DNA of 64,000 nt, taken from contig KB904821.1 in assembly GCA_000380225.1 (NCBI GenBank), forward strand, positions 2,950,399 to 3,014,398, given 5' to 3'. Position 1 is the stretch's first letter. The number at the start of each line of letters is the position of its first letter. The notes beneath the pieces are model-generated. The model saw only the letters and a list, made by a program, of their open reading frames with translations. It did no database searches and had not been told where the DNA came from. Below, in pieces: positions 26,033 to 36,485 of this stretch. The position numbers were made by a program, and so were the translations under genes. The stretch is from a filamentous cyanobacterium ESFC-1. Lineage in GTDB: Bacteria > Cyanobacteriota > Cyanobacteriia > Cyanobacteriales > Spirulinaceae.

Positions 26033-26449
26033 TTAAACCTTAACCGGACTATTCGCCGCTTGAAATTTAGCCCGCGCTTTTTTAAAAGCCTTTTCAGCTT
26101 TGATTTTTTCGGCGGTATTTTCCAAACCTTTCAACTGGTCGAGTTGGTTTTGGGCTTGTTCTAACTTACCTTTTGCCGCTTCTGCGTCAATATCTTGGCC
26201 CTTTTCGGCTCCATTGACCAAAATCGTCACTTGGTCTTCTTCGACTTCAGCAAAGCCACCAAACAACGCCAACGGAATCCAGTCTTTATTTGTCCGCACT
26301 CGCATCACGCCAATATCCAAGGCGCTGAGTAACGGCGCGTGACCGCTCAAAATCCCCAATTGTCCAGTCGTACTCGGTAAAATCACTTCTTCAGCCGAAG
26401 CATCCCAAACCGTTTTGTCGGGAGTAATCACACGAACAGATAAACTCAT
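26033..26449 (-). CDS. atpC: ATP synthase epsilon subunit
   Basis: A 138-aa F1 epsilon subunit. The N-terminal beta-sandwich is clear (SLSVRVITPDKTVWDASAEEV, ILPSTTGQLGILSGHAPLL, PLALFGGFAEVEEDQVTILVNGAE), followed by the C-terminal helical hairpin (AAKGKLEQAQNQL, KAEKAFKKARAKFQA). It couples gamma rotation to the c-ring and restrains ATP hydrolysis. It follows atpD with a 155-bp spacer, the usual cyanobacterial beta-epsilon pair, and lies away from the main atp operon. Confidence 0.97.
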   Translation of the reverse strand: MSLSVRVITPDKTVWDASAEEVILPSTTGQLGILSGHAPLLSALDIGVMRVRTNKDWIPLALFGGFAEVEEDQVTILVNGAEKGQDIDAEAAKGKLEQAQNQLDQLKGLENTAEKIKAEKAFKKARAKFQAANSPVKV

Positions 26450-26513
26450 TATTACTTTTCAGATTCGTTTAACTTAATTTTTGTATGTCCAGAAAAGCGA
26501 AGGTTGCAAGATG

Positions 26514-26576
26514 GCGCTAAAGCTTGAAGATTAAATATTTCATTAATCCTCAAGCCAGAAATCAACAATAGCGCTA
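26514..26576 (-). promoter_or_regulatory. Intercistronic hairpin between atpD and atpC
   Basis: An extended inverted repeat (AGCGCTAA/TAGCGCT outside, GCTTGA-GATTAA against TTAAT-CTCAAGC inside) lies in the 155-bp atpD-atpC spacer. It has no T-run. A processing or mRNA-stability element is more likely than a terminator, but this is inferred. Confidence 0.45.
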
Positions 26577-26604
26577 ACCTACAACCCCGTGAAAGAAAGA
26601 GGAT

Positions 26605-28083
<1,479 letters not shown>

Positions 28084-28193
28084 CTATTGTTATGAGGCAG
28101 GGATCGCAATCGGATTGCCATCCTACAGATTACCATTTGATGGGGTGGCTCTGGCAGTAGATCGCGGATTTTAATTATTTGGCAGGGGAGTTG

Positions 28194-28508
28194 TCAAATT
28201 ACGGATTTGAGCCACCAACCGATCAGTAAACCTAAACCGCCGAAGCGCACAGCCATCCAAAAGGGATGTAAGAGGCTACGCCAGCGAAAGAGGCGGCTTT
28301 CGAGGTTGGTGTCGATTAGGTCGATTTCTTGTTGGATGCGGTCGAGTTCGGCTTTGAGTCCGGGGGCGGTGTGGCGGGCTTGTTCGACCAGTTGCGATCG
28401 CCGGGTTTGGTCTTGTTTGACTTGATTGTAGCGTTCTTTGAGTTGGTTGAGGGCAGTTTCAACGGACGCGATCGCGTTCTCGAATTCGGTTTCGTCAATG
28501 TTGGTCAT
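28194..28508 (-). CDS. Coiled-coil protein with C-terminal membrane anchor
   Basis: 104 aa from ATG 28508 (MTNIDETEFENAIASVE). The first ~70 residues are heptad-rich helix (LNQLKERYNQVKQDQTRRSQL, LKAELDRIQQEIDLIDTNLE). A Trp/Leu-rich hydrophobic tail follows (LHPFWMAVRFGGLGLLIGWWL), so it looks like a tail-anchored coiled-coil protein. No family is recognised. It ends 134 bp downstream of the atpD start and could belong to a transcript upstream of atpD. Confidence 0.6.
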   Translation of the reverse strand: MTNIDETEFENAIASVETALNQLKERYNQVKQDQTRRSQLVEQARHTAPGLKAELDRIQQEIDLIDTNLESRLFRWRSLLHPFWMAVRFGGLGLLIGWWLKSVI

Positions 28509-28613
28509 TGGTCATTGGTTGTTGGTCATTGGTTGTTGGTCATTGGTTGTTGGTCATTGGTCATTAGTCATTGGTCATTGGTCATTGGTCATTAGTCATT
28601 GGTCATTGGTCAT
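28501..28613. repeat. Heptamer tandem array (GGTCATT)n
   Basis: About 15 contiguous copies of GGTCATT, with TTGGTTG and TAGTCAT variants in register, give a strict 7-nt period. A shorter array (28825-28870, with GGGTCAT units) lies on the other side of the family A element. Confidence 0.9.
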
Positions 28614-28615
28614 TT

Positions 28616-28822
28616 GTGACAAGTTAAGGTTTTGGTTGAATTGTCAAGTTTCTCGTAGGGGCGGGGTTTCCCCGTCCAATCCTCACCCATTTACCCCGTC
28701 AATTTTGTTGTTACCGTCGCCTCTAACTGCTGTATTCAAAGATAAGATTGGGCGAGGAAACCTGGCCCCTACAAGGGTTTTAGAGCATTCTTGACATTGT
28801 GGCTGTTGCCTTAACTTGTCAC
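28616..28822. mobile_element. MITE-like TIR repeat, family A (copy 3)
   Basis: A 207-bp element with perfect 13-bp inverted ends GTGACAAGTTAAG / CTTAACTTGTCAC. It holds one GGGGCGGGGTTTCCCCGTCC module near the left end and a decayed complement (GGCGAGGAAACCTGGCCCC) near the right, so the whole element could fold on itself. It is inserted in a heptamer array. Confidence 0.85.
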
Positions 28823-28897
28823 GATTAGTCATTGGTCATTAGTCATGGGTCATGGGTCATGGGTCATGGGTTGTTGGTTTTTGCCAAAATAACTAAA

Positions 28898-28926
28898 AAT
28901 CCCCGCATCTTTCGTTAGCGGGGATT
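28898..28926 (-). terminator. Rho-independent terminator of rpsF
   Basis: A 9-bp stem (AATCCCCGC / GCGGGGATT) with an 11-nt loop. On the minus strand it continues into a U-rich stretch. It lies about 30 bp past the rpsF stop. Confidence 0.9.
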
Positions 28927-28958
28927 CTATCCAAGTTAAGTTAAACCCATTAACCCAT

Positions 28959-29309
28959 TTAAACCGCCGTCGGTTCGGCTTCAGCAGGTGCTTCTGCGGG
29001 TTGGGCGCTCTTGGGGTCGTCTTTTAAGCGAATGGTTAAGTAACGGATTACTTCTTCGCTGAGGCGCATGGCTCGTTCGACAGGGGCGACTTGACTCCCG
29101 TCGGCTTTATAGTTTAACTGCACATAAATACCGTCTTGAAAACGATCGATTTCGTAAGCCAAGCGGCGTTTGCCTTTGACCTGGACTTCGATATTATTGG
29201 CACTGTTGTTGCTGAGTATTTCGTTATAACGGTCAATTTCTGCGTTGACTCGTTCTTCGGACAAGTCGGGACGCAGGACGTACATCATTTCGTAGTTGCG
29301 AGTTGCCAT
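28959..29309 (-). CDS. rpsF: 30S ribosomal protein S6
   Basis: A 116-aa S6 protein: RNYEMMYVLRPDLSEERVNA, EVQVKGKRRLAYEIDRFQDG and IYVQLNYKADGSQVAPVERA. A Pro/Ala/Glu-rich tail replaces the E. coli poly-Glu end. It is a small-subunit ribosomal protein that normally pairs with S18. It appears monocistronic here, with its own terminator. Confidence 0.97.
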   Translation of the reverse strand: MATRNYEMMYVLRPDLSEERVNAEIDRYNEILSNNSANNIEVQVKGKRRLAYEIDRFQDGIYVQLNYKADGSQVAPVERAMRLSEEVIRYLTIRLKDDPKSAQPAEAPAEAEPTAV

Positions 29310-29496
29310 GAAAATCTCCTTATGGACTCTGGGGCTTTGTGATCGGCGATCGCTCGCTTATCCAAAGCAAGGATTTATAATCTTAAACCTTCATTTGTTA
29401 ATTGTTGCACTTTTTTCCAAATCAATCGATCCTAGAGTAGAAATTTCGTATTTTTTCCTTGCTTGTCAAGATTATTGATTTCGTTCTAAACACCCT

Positions 29497-30273
29497 ATGG
29501 CGCAACGCTACGTTCGGATTAAAACCCCCCAAGCCCAGATTTACTATGGGTTGCTGCAACTCAATCGCACGGTTCAAGTGCTAGATGCACCTCCCTGGTT
29601 GGGCGGACAACCCACTGAAACGATTTTAGAAGCCGAGGAGTATTATTTATTGGCTCCTTGTGCGCCGTCTAAAATTATTGCGGTGGGCAAAAATTATGCT
29701 AACCATGCCGCCGAAATGGGAACGGCTGTTCCTGATGAACCGCTCTTATTTCTCAAACCGCCCACAACGATTGTTGCCGATCATCAAGCCATTCATTATC
29801 CGTCTCAATCGCAACGCCTTGATTATGAAGGAGAATTAGCGATTATTATGGGCGATCGCACCCGCAATTGTTCCCCGGAACAAGCCCAAAATAAAATCTG
29901 GGGCTATACCATTGCTAACGATGTTACGGCCCGAGATTTGCAGCGAAAAGACAATCAATGGACGCGGGCTAAAGGTTTTGACACTTTTTGCCCCCTTGGC
30001 CCTTGGATTGTCCGAGAATTGAGTGCAGGAGCCAAGTTACAAACCTTTCTCAATGACGAACCCGAACCCCGGCAAAGTGCGACGGTAGATTGCATGGTCT
30101 TTTCCCCGGATGATTTGGTGAGTTACATTTCCGGCATTATGACCTTGCTCCCCGGCGATATTATTCTCACGGGGACTCCTGAAGGCATTGCACCCATGGC
30201 CAAGGGCGATCGCGTCCGCATTGAAATCGAAGGGATCGGTATCTTAGAAAACTATGTTGAGGGGGACACTTAG
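29497..30273 (+). CDS. Fumarylacetoacetate hydrolase family protein
   Basis: A 258-aa FAH-fold protein: KIIAVGKNYANHAAEMG, EPLLFLKPPTTIV, the metal-binding Glu pair in RLDYEGELAIIMGDR, GYTIANDVTARDLQ, and ILTGTPEGIAPMAKGD. Such enzymes hydrolyse or decarboxylate beta-diketones and 2-oxo acids (acylpyruvase type). The exact substrate is not determinable. Its end overlaps the convergent Tic20 gene by 4 bp. Confidence 0.92.
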   Translation: MAQRYVRIKTPQAQIYYGLLQLNRTVQVLDAPPWLGGQPTETILEAEEYYLLAPCAPSKIIAVGKNYANHAAEMGTAVPDEPLLFLKPPTTIVADHQAIHYPSQSQRLDYEGELAIIMGDRTRNCSPEQAQNKIWGYTIANDVTARDLQRKDNQWTRAKGFDTFCPLGPWIVRELSAGAKLQTFLNDEPEPRQSATVDCMVFSPDDLVSYISGIMTLLPGDIILTGTPEGIAPMAKGDRVRIEIEGIGILENYVEGDT

Positions 30274-30782
30274 CGGACTTGGTTGTACACCGCATCGGAC
30301 AAGCTCGGAATTTCGGCGTAACGCCCTAACGCCGACTGGACGATGCTGTAACCACAAATGCCAAGAATGCCAATAAATACGGTATTGCTCAGAGTTTGTA
30401 CGATTAAGCTATCACCCAGGGGTCGAGCCAAAATGTTAAACGCCAACTGCAACAAAAACAAGACAATCGTTAGCAAGATCGTCTGCATGGTGTTGAAGCG
30501 CAAAAAATGACTGACCCTGGGATTGCGAACCACTGCTAAAAACAGCACAAAGAAAATAATGATTCCCGCAAAGGGAACAAGATTGTAAATCGCCAGTGCG
30601 GGGGCGACAATGGGGCCGATAATATTGCGTAACCAGGGAAATTGCGTTAGTAAATAAGTACCAAAAGGTAAGGCATACATTAAAGCAATAATATAAACCA
30701 GAGCGCTAAAAACTCGGTCTTTGACATCTGTAGAACCGCGCCAATTCATGGATTGATACTCCTCTGAAAAACTGCTTTCCAT
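30270..30782 (-). CDS. Tic20-family membrane protein
   Basis: A 170-aa protein with four hydrophobic helices and the Tic20 pattern: WRGSTDVKDRVFSALVYIIA, ALPFGTYLL, VSHFLRFNTMQTILLTIVLF and LSNTVFIGILGICGYSIVQ. It is the cyanobacterial homologue of the plastid protein-import channel component; its bacterial role is unknown. The start could also be ATG 30749 (MNWRGSTDVKD), which removes eleven residues and fits homologues better. Confidence 0.88.
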   Translation of the reverse strand: MESSFSEEYQSMNWRGSTDVKDRVFSALVYIIALMYALPFGTYLLTQFPWLRNIIGPIVAPALAIYNLVPFAGIIIFFVLFLAVVRNPRVSHFLRFNTMQTILLTIVLFLLQLAFNILARPLGDSLIVQTLSNTVFIGILGICGYSIVQSALGRYAEIPSLSDAVYNQVR

Positions 30783-30828
30783 TCTAACGAAGCCGACCCC
30801 ATCTCGATCTGGCCATCTAGACTAAGAG

Positions 30829-31026
30829 TTAACTCACATGGGCCACACGAAAGCCCATTTGACATTCATATACATCGGCTTGATTGGCTGCCATTTTGCC
30901 CAAAGCACGACCGCAACCGAGTTTACCTTTTTGCCAACGGGGTAAGCCGCTTTGATTGGCCAACAAACAACCTTGACACACTTGTTGCGGTGGTAAAACT
31001 TGTTCGTTTGTGAGAATGACTAACAT
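30829..31026 (-). CDS. Small conserved four-cysteine protein
   Basis: 65 aa from ATG 31026 (MLVILTNEQVLPPQQV). It has CQGC, a single Cys in KLGCGRALG and another in YECQMGFRV, four Cys in a spacing that could bind zinc or an iron-sulfur cluster. It resembles a small hypothetical protein widespread in cyanobacteria; function unknown. It lies about 45 bp upstream of the Tic20 gene on the same strand, so they may share a transcript. Confidence 0.7.
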   Translation of the reverse strand: MLVILTNEQVLPPQQVCQGCLLANQSGLPRWQKGKLGCGRALGKMAANQADVYECQMGFRVAHVS

Positions 31027-31214
31027 ACAATCCCCTCCCACACTGCGGAAATATTGCTTAAATCCATTGTAGTTGAGGCAACCGACGCGATCGCGCTTTT
31101 CGCTACACAGCTTTACATTGTGGGTTTTCTTTCCCTGGCAAACAGAGTTAAGATAAAAAGTCCGACTTAATTTATAAATCGCTCTCTCCTGAACCGATTG
31201 GGCTTCCCATTCTT

Positions 31215-32498
31215 ATGACAGAAACAAACTTAGATTTTTTAGCGCAAACCGATCCTCAAATTGCTGAAATTCTACAAAAAGAACTTCAGCGCCAACGAGA
31301 CCACCTAGAATTAATTGCCAGCGAAAACTTTACCTCGGCGGCAGTGATGGCCGCTCAAGGTTCGGTATTAACCAACAAATACGCTGAAGGCTTACCGAAC
31401 AAGCGATATTATGGCGGTTGCGAGTTTATCGACCAAGCCGAACAAATTGCCATCGAACGCGTTAAAGAGCTTTTTGGGGCGGCCGCGGCCAACGTACAAC
31501 CCCACTCTGGCGCACAAGCGAACTTTGCCGTTTTCTTGAGCTTACTCGAACCCGGCGACACGATTATGGGGATGGACTTGTCCCACGGCGGTCACCTCAC
31601 CCACGGTTCTCCGGTGAATGTGTCGGGTAAATGGTTCAAGGTGGTGCAGTATGGGGTCAATCAGGACACCGAACGCCTCGATTTTGACCAAATCCGCGAA
31701 CTTGCTCTTAAAGAGCGTCCGAAGCTGATTATTTGCGGCTACTCGGCTTATCCCCGCGTTATTGACTTTGCCAAGTTCCGAGAAATTGCCGACGAGGTGG
31801 GGGCATATCTGATGGCGGATATTGCTCACATTGCGGGTTTAGTCGCCACCGGACATCATCCCAACCCGGTTCCTTATTGTGATGTAGTGACCACCACCAC
31901 CCACAAAACGCTACGAGGGCCGCGGGGCGGTTTGATTTTGACTCGCGATGAGGAGTTGGGCAAAAAGTTTAATAAGGCGGTGTTTCCTGGCACTCAAGGC
32001 GGCCCCCTCGAACACGTTATCGCGGCCAAAGCGGTGGCGTTTGGGGAAGCCCTGAAGCCGGAATTTAAAGCTTATTCGGGTCAAGTGATTGCCAATGCTC
32101 AAGCTTTGGCTCAACAGTTGATGCAGCGCCAGTTTAAGATTGTTTCTGATGGCACAGACAATCATTTGTTGCTGGTGGATTTGCGCTGCATTGGCATGAC
32201 GGGTAAACAAGCCGATCAGTTGGTGAGTCAGGTCAAGATTACGGCGAATAAAAATACGGTTCCCTTTGACCCGGAATCGCCGTTTGTCACCAGTGGTTTG
32301 CGTTTGGGTTCTCCGGCCATGACAACGCGGGGCATGGGAGAGGCAGAATTTAGCGAAATTGCTAATATTATCGCCGATCGCCTGCTCAATCCCGACGATG
32401 AGACGGTAGCGGCAGGTTGTCGCCAACGAATTAGTCAGTTGTGCGATCGCTTCCCCTTGTATCCTCATTTACGGATGCCGGTTCCGGCATTGACCTAA
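31215..32498 (+). CDS. glyA: Serine hydroxymethyltransferase
   Basis: A 427-aa PLP enzyme interconverting serine and glycine with tetrahydrofolate. Motifs are [54 protein letters not shown], and the PLP-lysine block [16 protein letters not shown]. It supplies one-carbon units and acts in the photorespiratory cycle. Length and start are standard. Confidence 0.98.
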   Translation: MTETNLDFLAQTDPQIAEILQKELQRQRDHLELIASENFTSAAVMAAQGSVLTNKYAEGLPNKRYYGGCEFIDQAEQIAIERVKELFGAAAANVQPHSGAQANFAVFLSLLEPGDTIMGMDLSHGGHLTHGSPVNVSGKWFKVVQYGVNQDTERLDFDQIRELALKERPKLIICGYSAYPRVIDFAKFREIADEVGAYLMADIAHIAGLVATGHHPNPVPYCDVVTTTTHKTLRGPRGGLILTRDEELGKKFNKAVFPGTQGGPLEHVIAAKAVAFGEALKPEFKAYSGQVIANAQALAQQLMQRQFKIVSDGTDNHLLLVDLRCIGMTGKQADQLVSQVKITANKNTVPFDPESPFVTSGLRLGSPAMTTRGMGEAEFSEIANIIADRLLNPDDETVAAGCRQRISQLCDRFPLYPHLRMPVPALT

Positions 32499-32548
32499 AA
32501 AAGGCTCAACGCCAATCATCGCAAGCTTTAACGGCTGATTTTTGACTT

Positions 32549-32568
32549 GGGGCGATCGCGATCGCCCC
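32549..32568. repeat. Perfect 20-bp palindrome containing overlapping HIP1
   Basis: GGGGCGATCGCGATCGCCCC reads the same on both strands and contains two overlapping GCGATCGC-type cores. It lies between glyA and the MraY-like gene. There is no T-run, so it is not a clear terminator. Confidence 0.9.
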
Positions 32569-32650
32569 AACAATTTTGCGGAAATACTAGGCGAGACGAG
32601 GGAAATTGAGGTAGACTTTGCCTGTTCCAGTCGGCTCAAAACCAATCTAG

Positions 32651-33706
32651 ATGCCATCCCATTTGTACCATCTGATTGCCTTTCTCGTCTCTGCTCTTTT
32701 TGTGCTGTGGAGTACGCCCGTTGTCAAGACCATCGGCCTCAAAAGCGGTCATGTAGACCGCCCCAACGAACGTAAAGTTCACAAACAACCCATCGTCCGT
32801 TTAGGGGGAGTCTCCATTTTTGGGGGAACCTTGACGGCGTTGATTATTGTTTGGTGTTTGGGGGGATTTGCTGAAATTGCTCCCAATCAAGTTAGCGAAA
32901 TTTGGGGCGTGACCCTCGGTGGCGTGGCTTTTTTCCTGATTGGCTTGGGGGACGATTTATTTAATCTCACCCCGCTTTCTCGCTTGATTATGCAAACCTG
33001 TGTCGCGAGTTTGGCTTGGTGGGCAGGAGTGCGGATTGATTTTTTATCCATTCCTTTTGATGGGTTAGTGGAAATGGGTTGGCTGAGTTTACCCGTAACC
33101 GCGATTTGGTTGGTGGGGATGGCCAACGCGATTAACTGGATTGATGGTTTGGATGGCTTGGCCGCGGGAGTTTCGGGCATTGCGGCGGTGGTGATGCTGA
33201 TTGTCAGCTTGTTTATGCAGCAACCGGCGGCGGCTTTGATTGCGGCGGCGTTAGCGGGGGGGGCTTTGGGCTTTTTGCGCTATAACTTCAATCCGGCTCA
33301 GATTTTTATGGGGGATGGGGGGGCGTATTTTATGGGTTTTACCCTGGCGGGAGTGGGGGTGATTGGCTTGGTTAAAAGTACCGCCGTCACTGCCGTATTG
33401 TTGCCTTATTTGATTTTGGCCGTGCCAATTTTGGATATGTCTTCGGTGATTCTCTCGCGCCTTAAAAGCGGAAAATCACCGTTTTTAGCCGATAAAAGTC
33501 ATTTACATCATCGTTTGCTCAAGGCGGGTATTTCCCAACGGTTAACGGTGTTATTTATTTATGCCCTGACGTTGTGGGTGGGGAGTTTGGCCATGGCGGT
33601 GTCGGGGATTCCCAGTGGTTATGCTTATGCAATTGGGGCAAGTTTACTGCTGGCTTATGTGGCGTGGCAAGTGCGGCGCAATCGACAAATTCGCAATGAA
33701 GAATAG
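32651..33706 (+). CDS. MraY/WecA-family glycosyl-phosphotransferase
   Basis: A 351-aa multi-helix membrane protein with the family motifs KSGHVDRPNERKVHKQPIVR, GLGDDLFNL (DD active site), GMANAINWIDGLDGLAAG, ILRYNFNPAQIFMGDGG-like NPAQIFMGDGGAYFMG, and DKSHLHHRLLKAG (His motif). It should transfer a HexNAc-1-phosphate from UDP-sugar to undecaprenyl phosphate. The HLHHRLL motif favours the WecA/TagO type (O-antigen or wall polysaccharide) over MraY. cinA follows 5 bp downstream, so the two are co-transcribed. Confidence 0.9.
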   Translation: MPSHLYHLIAFLVSALFVLWSTPVVKTIGLKSGHVDRPNERKVHKQPIVRLGGVSIFGGTLTALIIVWCLGGFAEIAPNQVSEIWGVTLGGVAFFLIGLGDDLFNLTPLSRLIMQTCVASLAWWAGVRIDFLSIPFDGLVEMGWLSLPVTAIWLVGMANAINWIDGLDGLAAGVSGIAAVVMLIVSLFMQQPAAALIAAALAGGALGFLRYNFNPAQIFMGDGGAYFMGFTLAGVGVIGLVKSTAVTAVLLPYLILAVPILDMSSVILSRLKSGKSPFLADKSHLHHRLLKAGISQRLTVLFIYALTLWVGSLAMAVSGIPSGYAYAIGASLLLAYVAWQVRRNRQIRNEE

Positions 33707-33711
33707 TTGTT

Positions 33712-34968
33712 ATGAGTGCCGAAATTATTTGTGTAGGAACGGAGTTGCTGCTGGGGGATATTGTTAATACCAATGTGCAGTATTTGGCGCAGCAGTTGGC
33801 GAGTTTGGGAATTCCTCATTACTATCAAACGGTGGTGGGGGATAATCGCGATCGCCTCACGGAAATTATTAAAATAGCCAGCGATCGCGCCTCGATTTTG
33901 ATTTTTACGGGGGGATTGGGGCCAACGCCTGATGATTTGACCACCGAGACAATCGCGGCGACGTTTGAGACTCCCCTGGTCGAACATCCAGAGATTTTAG
34001 AGGATATTGCGGCAAAGTTTGCCCAAAGACGGCGGCAAATGGCTCCGAATAACCGCAAACAAGCCCTTTTGCCGGAAAAGGCGGGGATTATTCCCAATCG
34101 TAGCGGTACGGCTCCGGGGATGTTGTGGCAACCGCGACCGAATTTAACGATTTTGACGTTTCCGGGTGTGCCTTCGGAAATGCGCCTGATGTGGCAGGAA
34201 ACGGCGGTTCCGTACCTGCGATCGCAAGGTTGGGGCAAACAGGTCATTCACAGTCGTTTGCTCAAGTTCTGGGGCATTGGTGAGTCTACCTTGGCGAGTA
34301 AGGTCTCTAAGTTTTTTGACATGACTAATCCCACGGTGGCCCCTTATGCCCTCGATGGCATTGTGAAGTTGCGGGTTTCGGCTCGCGCTGCTTCTGAAGT
34401 TGAGGCAGTCGAGTTGATCGATCCGGTGGCTCAGGATTTACAAGATATTGCCGGGATTGATTATTTTGGCTCGGATGAGGAAACCCTGGCCGCTGTGGTG
34501 GGGGGGTTATTGCGCGATCGCGGCGAGACTCTCAGTGTGGCGGAATCTTGCACAGGGGGCGGTTTGGGGCAGATGCTAACTGAAACCCCTGGCAGTTCGG
34601 TTTATTTCCACGGCGGCATCATTGCTTACAGTAATGAAGTGAAGACTCATGTCCTGGCGGTAAGTCAGGAATTGTTGACACAACTGGGGGCGGTGAGCGA
34701 ACCCGTGGCCAAGCAAATGGCTTTGGGGGTACAAGAACGGTTAAAAACCTCTTGGAGCCTCAGTATTACTGGGATTGCCGGGCCGGGCGGCGGCAACGAC
34801 TGCAAACCGGTGGGCTTAGTTTATATTGGTTTGGCCGCTCCCGATCGCAGGGTGGATATATTTGAATATCGCTTTGGAGCCGAGCGCGATCGCGAAACAA
34901 TCCGCCGTCTCAGCGCTTCTCATGCCCTCGACCGTTTGCGGCGGAAAATTCTCAGTGGCGATCGCTAA
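33712..34968 (+). CDS. cinA: CinA family competence/damage-inducible protein
   Basis: 418 aa in two domains. Residues 1-170 form the MoCF-biosynthesis-like domain (AEIICVGTELLLGDIVNTN, GGLGPTPDDLT, PGVPSEMRLMW). Residues about 255-415 form the CinA amidase domain (LSVAESCTGGGLGQMLTETP, GGIIAYSNEVKT, SITGIAGPGGG), which hydrolyses nicotinamide mononucleotide. It is a likely NAD-recycling enzyme. It starts 5 bp after the preceding gene. Confidence 0.95.
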   Translation: MSAEIICVGTELLLGDIVNTNVQYLAQQLASLGIPHYYQTVVGDNRDRLTEIIKIASDRASILIFTGGLGPTPDDLTTETIAATFETPLVEHPEILEDIAAKFAQRRRQMAPNNRKQALLPEKAGIIPNRSGTAPGMLWQPRPNLTILTFPGVPSEMRLMWQETAVPYLRSQGWGKQVIHSRLLKFWGIGESTLASKVSKFFDMTNPTVAPYALDGIVKLRVSARAASEVEAVELIDPVAQDLQDIAGIDYFGSDEETLAAVVGGLLRDRGETLSVAESCTGGGLGQMLTETPGSSVYFHGGIIAYSNEVKTHVLAVSQELLTQLGAVSEPVAKQMALGVQERLKTSWSLSITGIAGPGGGNDCKPVGLVYIGLAAPDRRVDIFEYRFGAERDRETIRRLSASHALDRLRRKILSGDR

Positions 34969-35198
34969 AAAATGCCGGGGCTGGTTTTCGGCGGTTGGAA
35001 CTATATGTTAAACTTAATACAAATATACAATTTCCTGTAATATTTTTATTTTTTCAATCTTGGCTGCGGCTAAGGCAGGGAAAGTTATAGCATAGAAACA
35101 TAAAGGTCTAGCAATCCCGGCAGACGATCATTCAGTTGAACTCACTGCCTTAAACTAGACCCAATAAACCGTCAAGTCTCATAGGAGCTTTCTGTTCG

Positions 35199-35339
35199 AT
35201 GGATTATTTGGATAAGGTAATCGAAAAACTCAAAGAATGGGCGCGTCGCGTGACTGAAGCGCTGTTAGGGCCAGAAGTTGAAGCCGAACCCGAACTAATC
35301 CCCATTCCAGTTAAAGATTCCCCACGTCGCGGTCGTTAA
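35199..35339 (+). CDS. 46-aa acidic/basic small protein upstream of aroQ
   Basis: A short gene from ATG 35199 to TAA 35337-35339: MDYLDKVIEKLKEWARRVTE, then a Glu/Pro-rich stretch (PEVEAEPELIPIPV) and a basic end (SPRRGR). AGGAGC lies about 13 bases upstream. An amphipathic N-terminal helix is likely. It lies 36 bp before aroQ in the same direction, so they are probably co-transcribed. Function is unknown. Helix-plus-tail order and codon use typical of the region support a real gene, though its small size keeps confidence moderate. Confidence 0.65.
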   Translation: MDYLDKVIEKLKEWARRVTEALLGPEVEAEPELIPIPVKDSPRRGR

Positions 35340-35375
35340 ATCCCTGCGACTTGTCCATCAAAACCCATTTACTTT

Positions 35376-35846
35376 ATGCGGCCAGAGGCATTTAGTACCT
35401 TAAGCATCCTGGTTCTGCACGGCCCCAATTTAAACCTGTTGGGTCAGCGCGAACCGGGAGTTTATGGTAACACCACTTTAGATGAAATCGACAGTTTGCT
35501 GATTCAAGAAGCCAGCAAGCTTGATATTAAAGCCCTGTGCGTACAATCCAATCACGAAGGCGAGTTAGTTGATGCCATTCACAGTGCTTGGGGACGCGAT
35601 CGCGGTATTTTAATTAATGCCGGGGCTTATACTCACACCAGCATTGCCCTTCGCGATGCCTTAGCCGCCGTGAATATCCCGACGGTAGAAGTGCATTTGA
35701 GTAACATTTATCGCCGCGAGAATTTCCGCCATCATTCTTACATTGCCCCGGTCGCTATTGGTCAAATTAGCGGCTTTGGTTCTGAAAGTTATTTACTGGG
35801 GCTACAAGCTTTAGTTCACTACATCCGCCAACAAGACGCGGGTTAA
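35376..35846 (+). CDS. aroQ: Type II 3-dehydroquinate dehydratase
   Basis: A 156-aa type II dehydroquinase of the shikimate pathway. Key motifs are [35 protein letters not shown] (catalytic Glu region), [36 protein letters not shown] and the catalytic His in RHHSYIAP. It dehydrates 3-dehydroquinate to 3-dehydroshikimate in the cytoplasm. It probably shares a transcript with the 46-aa gene. Confidence 0.97.
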   Translation: MRPEAFSTLSILVLHGPNLNLLGQREPGVYGNTTLDEIDSLLIQEASKLDIKALCVQSNHEGELVDAIHSAWGRDRGILINAGAYTHTSIALRDALAAVNIPTVEVHLSNIYRRENFRHHSYIAPVAIGQISGFGSESYLLGLQALVHYIRQQDAG

Positions 35847-35864
35847 AATTCTCAAAATAACCCA

Positions 35865-35885
35865 CGGCGATCGCACCAATCGCCG
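35865..35885. terminator. Hairpin between convergent aroQ and rpmF
   Basis: A 7-bp stem (CGGCGAT / ATCGCCG) with a 7-nt loop lies in the 61-bp convergent gap. It lacks a strong T-run on the plus strand, so it is a weak terminator candidate. Confidence 0.45.
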
Positions 35886-35907
35886 CAGATTCTGCTGGAT
35901 TTCAATT

Positions 35908-36090
35908 TTACTCTTCGTCTTCGTCCTCTTCTTCTTCAGGATCGGGATAATAAAAGCTATTAGAACGTCCGGTGAGGACAGATTTACCGAGAGACAAAGC
36001 TTTTTGCGCTTCAAGGGCGGCTTGACGCTTCCAAGTGGCGCGACGCATATTGCGCTTTGACTTCGAGGTTTTCTTCTTGGGAACTGCCAT
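35908..36090 (-). CDS. rpmF: 50S ribosomal protein L32
   Basis: A 60-aa L32 protein: [20 protein letters not shown], followed by a helix and an acidic tail ([12 protein letters not shown]). It lacks the zinc-binding CxxC pairs, as is usual for cyanobacterial L32. It is a large-subunit ribosomal component. Confidence 0.96.
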   Translation of the reverse strand: MAVPKKKTSKSKRNMRRATWKRQAALEAQKALSLGKSVLTGRSNSFYYPDPEEEEDEDEE

Positions 36091-36344
36091 TGTCGTACTT
36101 CAAGTTTTTAGGGACAACCTTTCTATAATAGCGCGTCGTCTGAGAAATCGCGCAGGGTTGTTACGGATTGGTCATTAGTCATTAGTCCTTTGTCATTGGT
36201 ATAGCAATTCCAAATAAAAACCAGCAGCCCCTCTCGGAGTGGGAGAGGGGTTTGGGGTGAGGGCGGTTCAGGGAGAATACGATACCTTTATTGGGAGATG
36301 ACTGTACGGAAACTAATTGTAATGACTATAGCAACCGCAACATG
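36091..36344. repeat. Heptamer words and partial family B copy
   Basis: The rpmF-upstream gap holds TTGGTCATTAGTC-type heptamers (36165-36200). A partial family B core follows at about 36222-36266 (CCCCTCTCGGAGTGGGAGAG, then GGGTTTGGGGTGAGGGC). No gene is seen. The left part should contain the rpmF promoter. Confidence 0.6.
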
Positions 36345-36454
36345 GGTCAGGACAACATATTCATCCTTAAAAAATAAGTCCCTCTCGGAGTGGGAGAGGG
36401 GTTGGGGTGAGGGCAAACCTCAAATAAAACGTCCTAACTGTTTTGCTTGCTGCT
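36345..36454. mobile_element. MITE-like TIR repeat, family B (copy 2)
   Basis: About 110 bp in the opposite orientation to the copy at 13427. It starts GGTCAGGACAAC, passes TATTCATCCTTAAAAAATAA, a CCCTCTCGGAGTGGGAGAGG hairpin and TGGGGTGAGGGCAAA, and ends with CGTCCTAACTGTTTTGCTTG. Noncoding. It lies just downstream of gyrA. Confidence 0.85.
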
Positions 36455-36485
36455 ATACGAAGACAAATGACAAAGGACTAAGGGT

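Noticed and set aside
28501-28870. Possible CRISPR array in the GGTCATT repeats
   Set aside because: Units are 7 bp without spacers, and the array is broken by a MITE; no cas genes are near.
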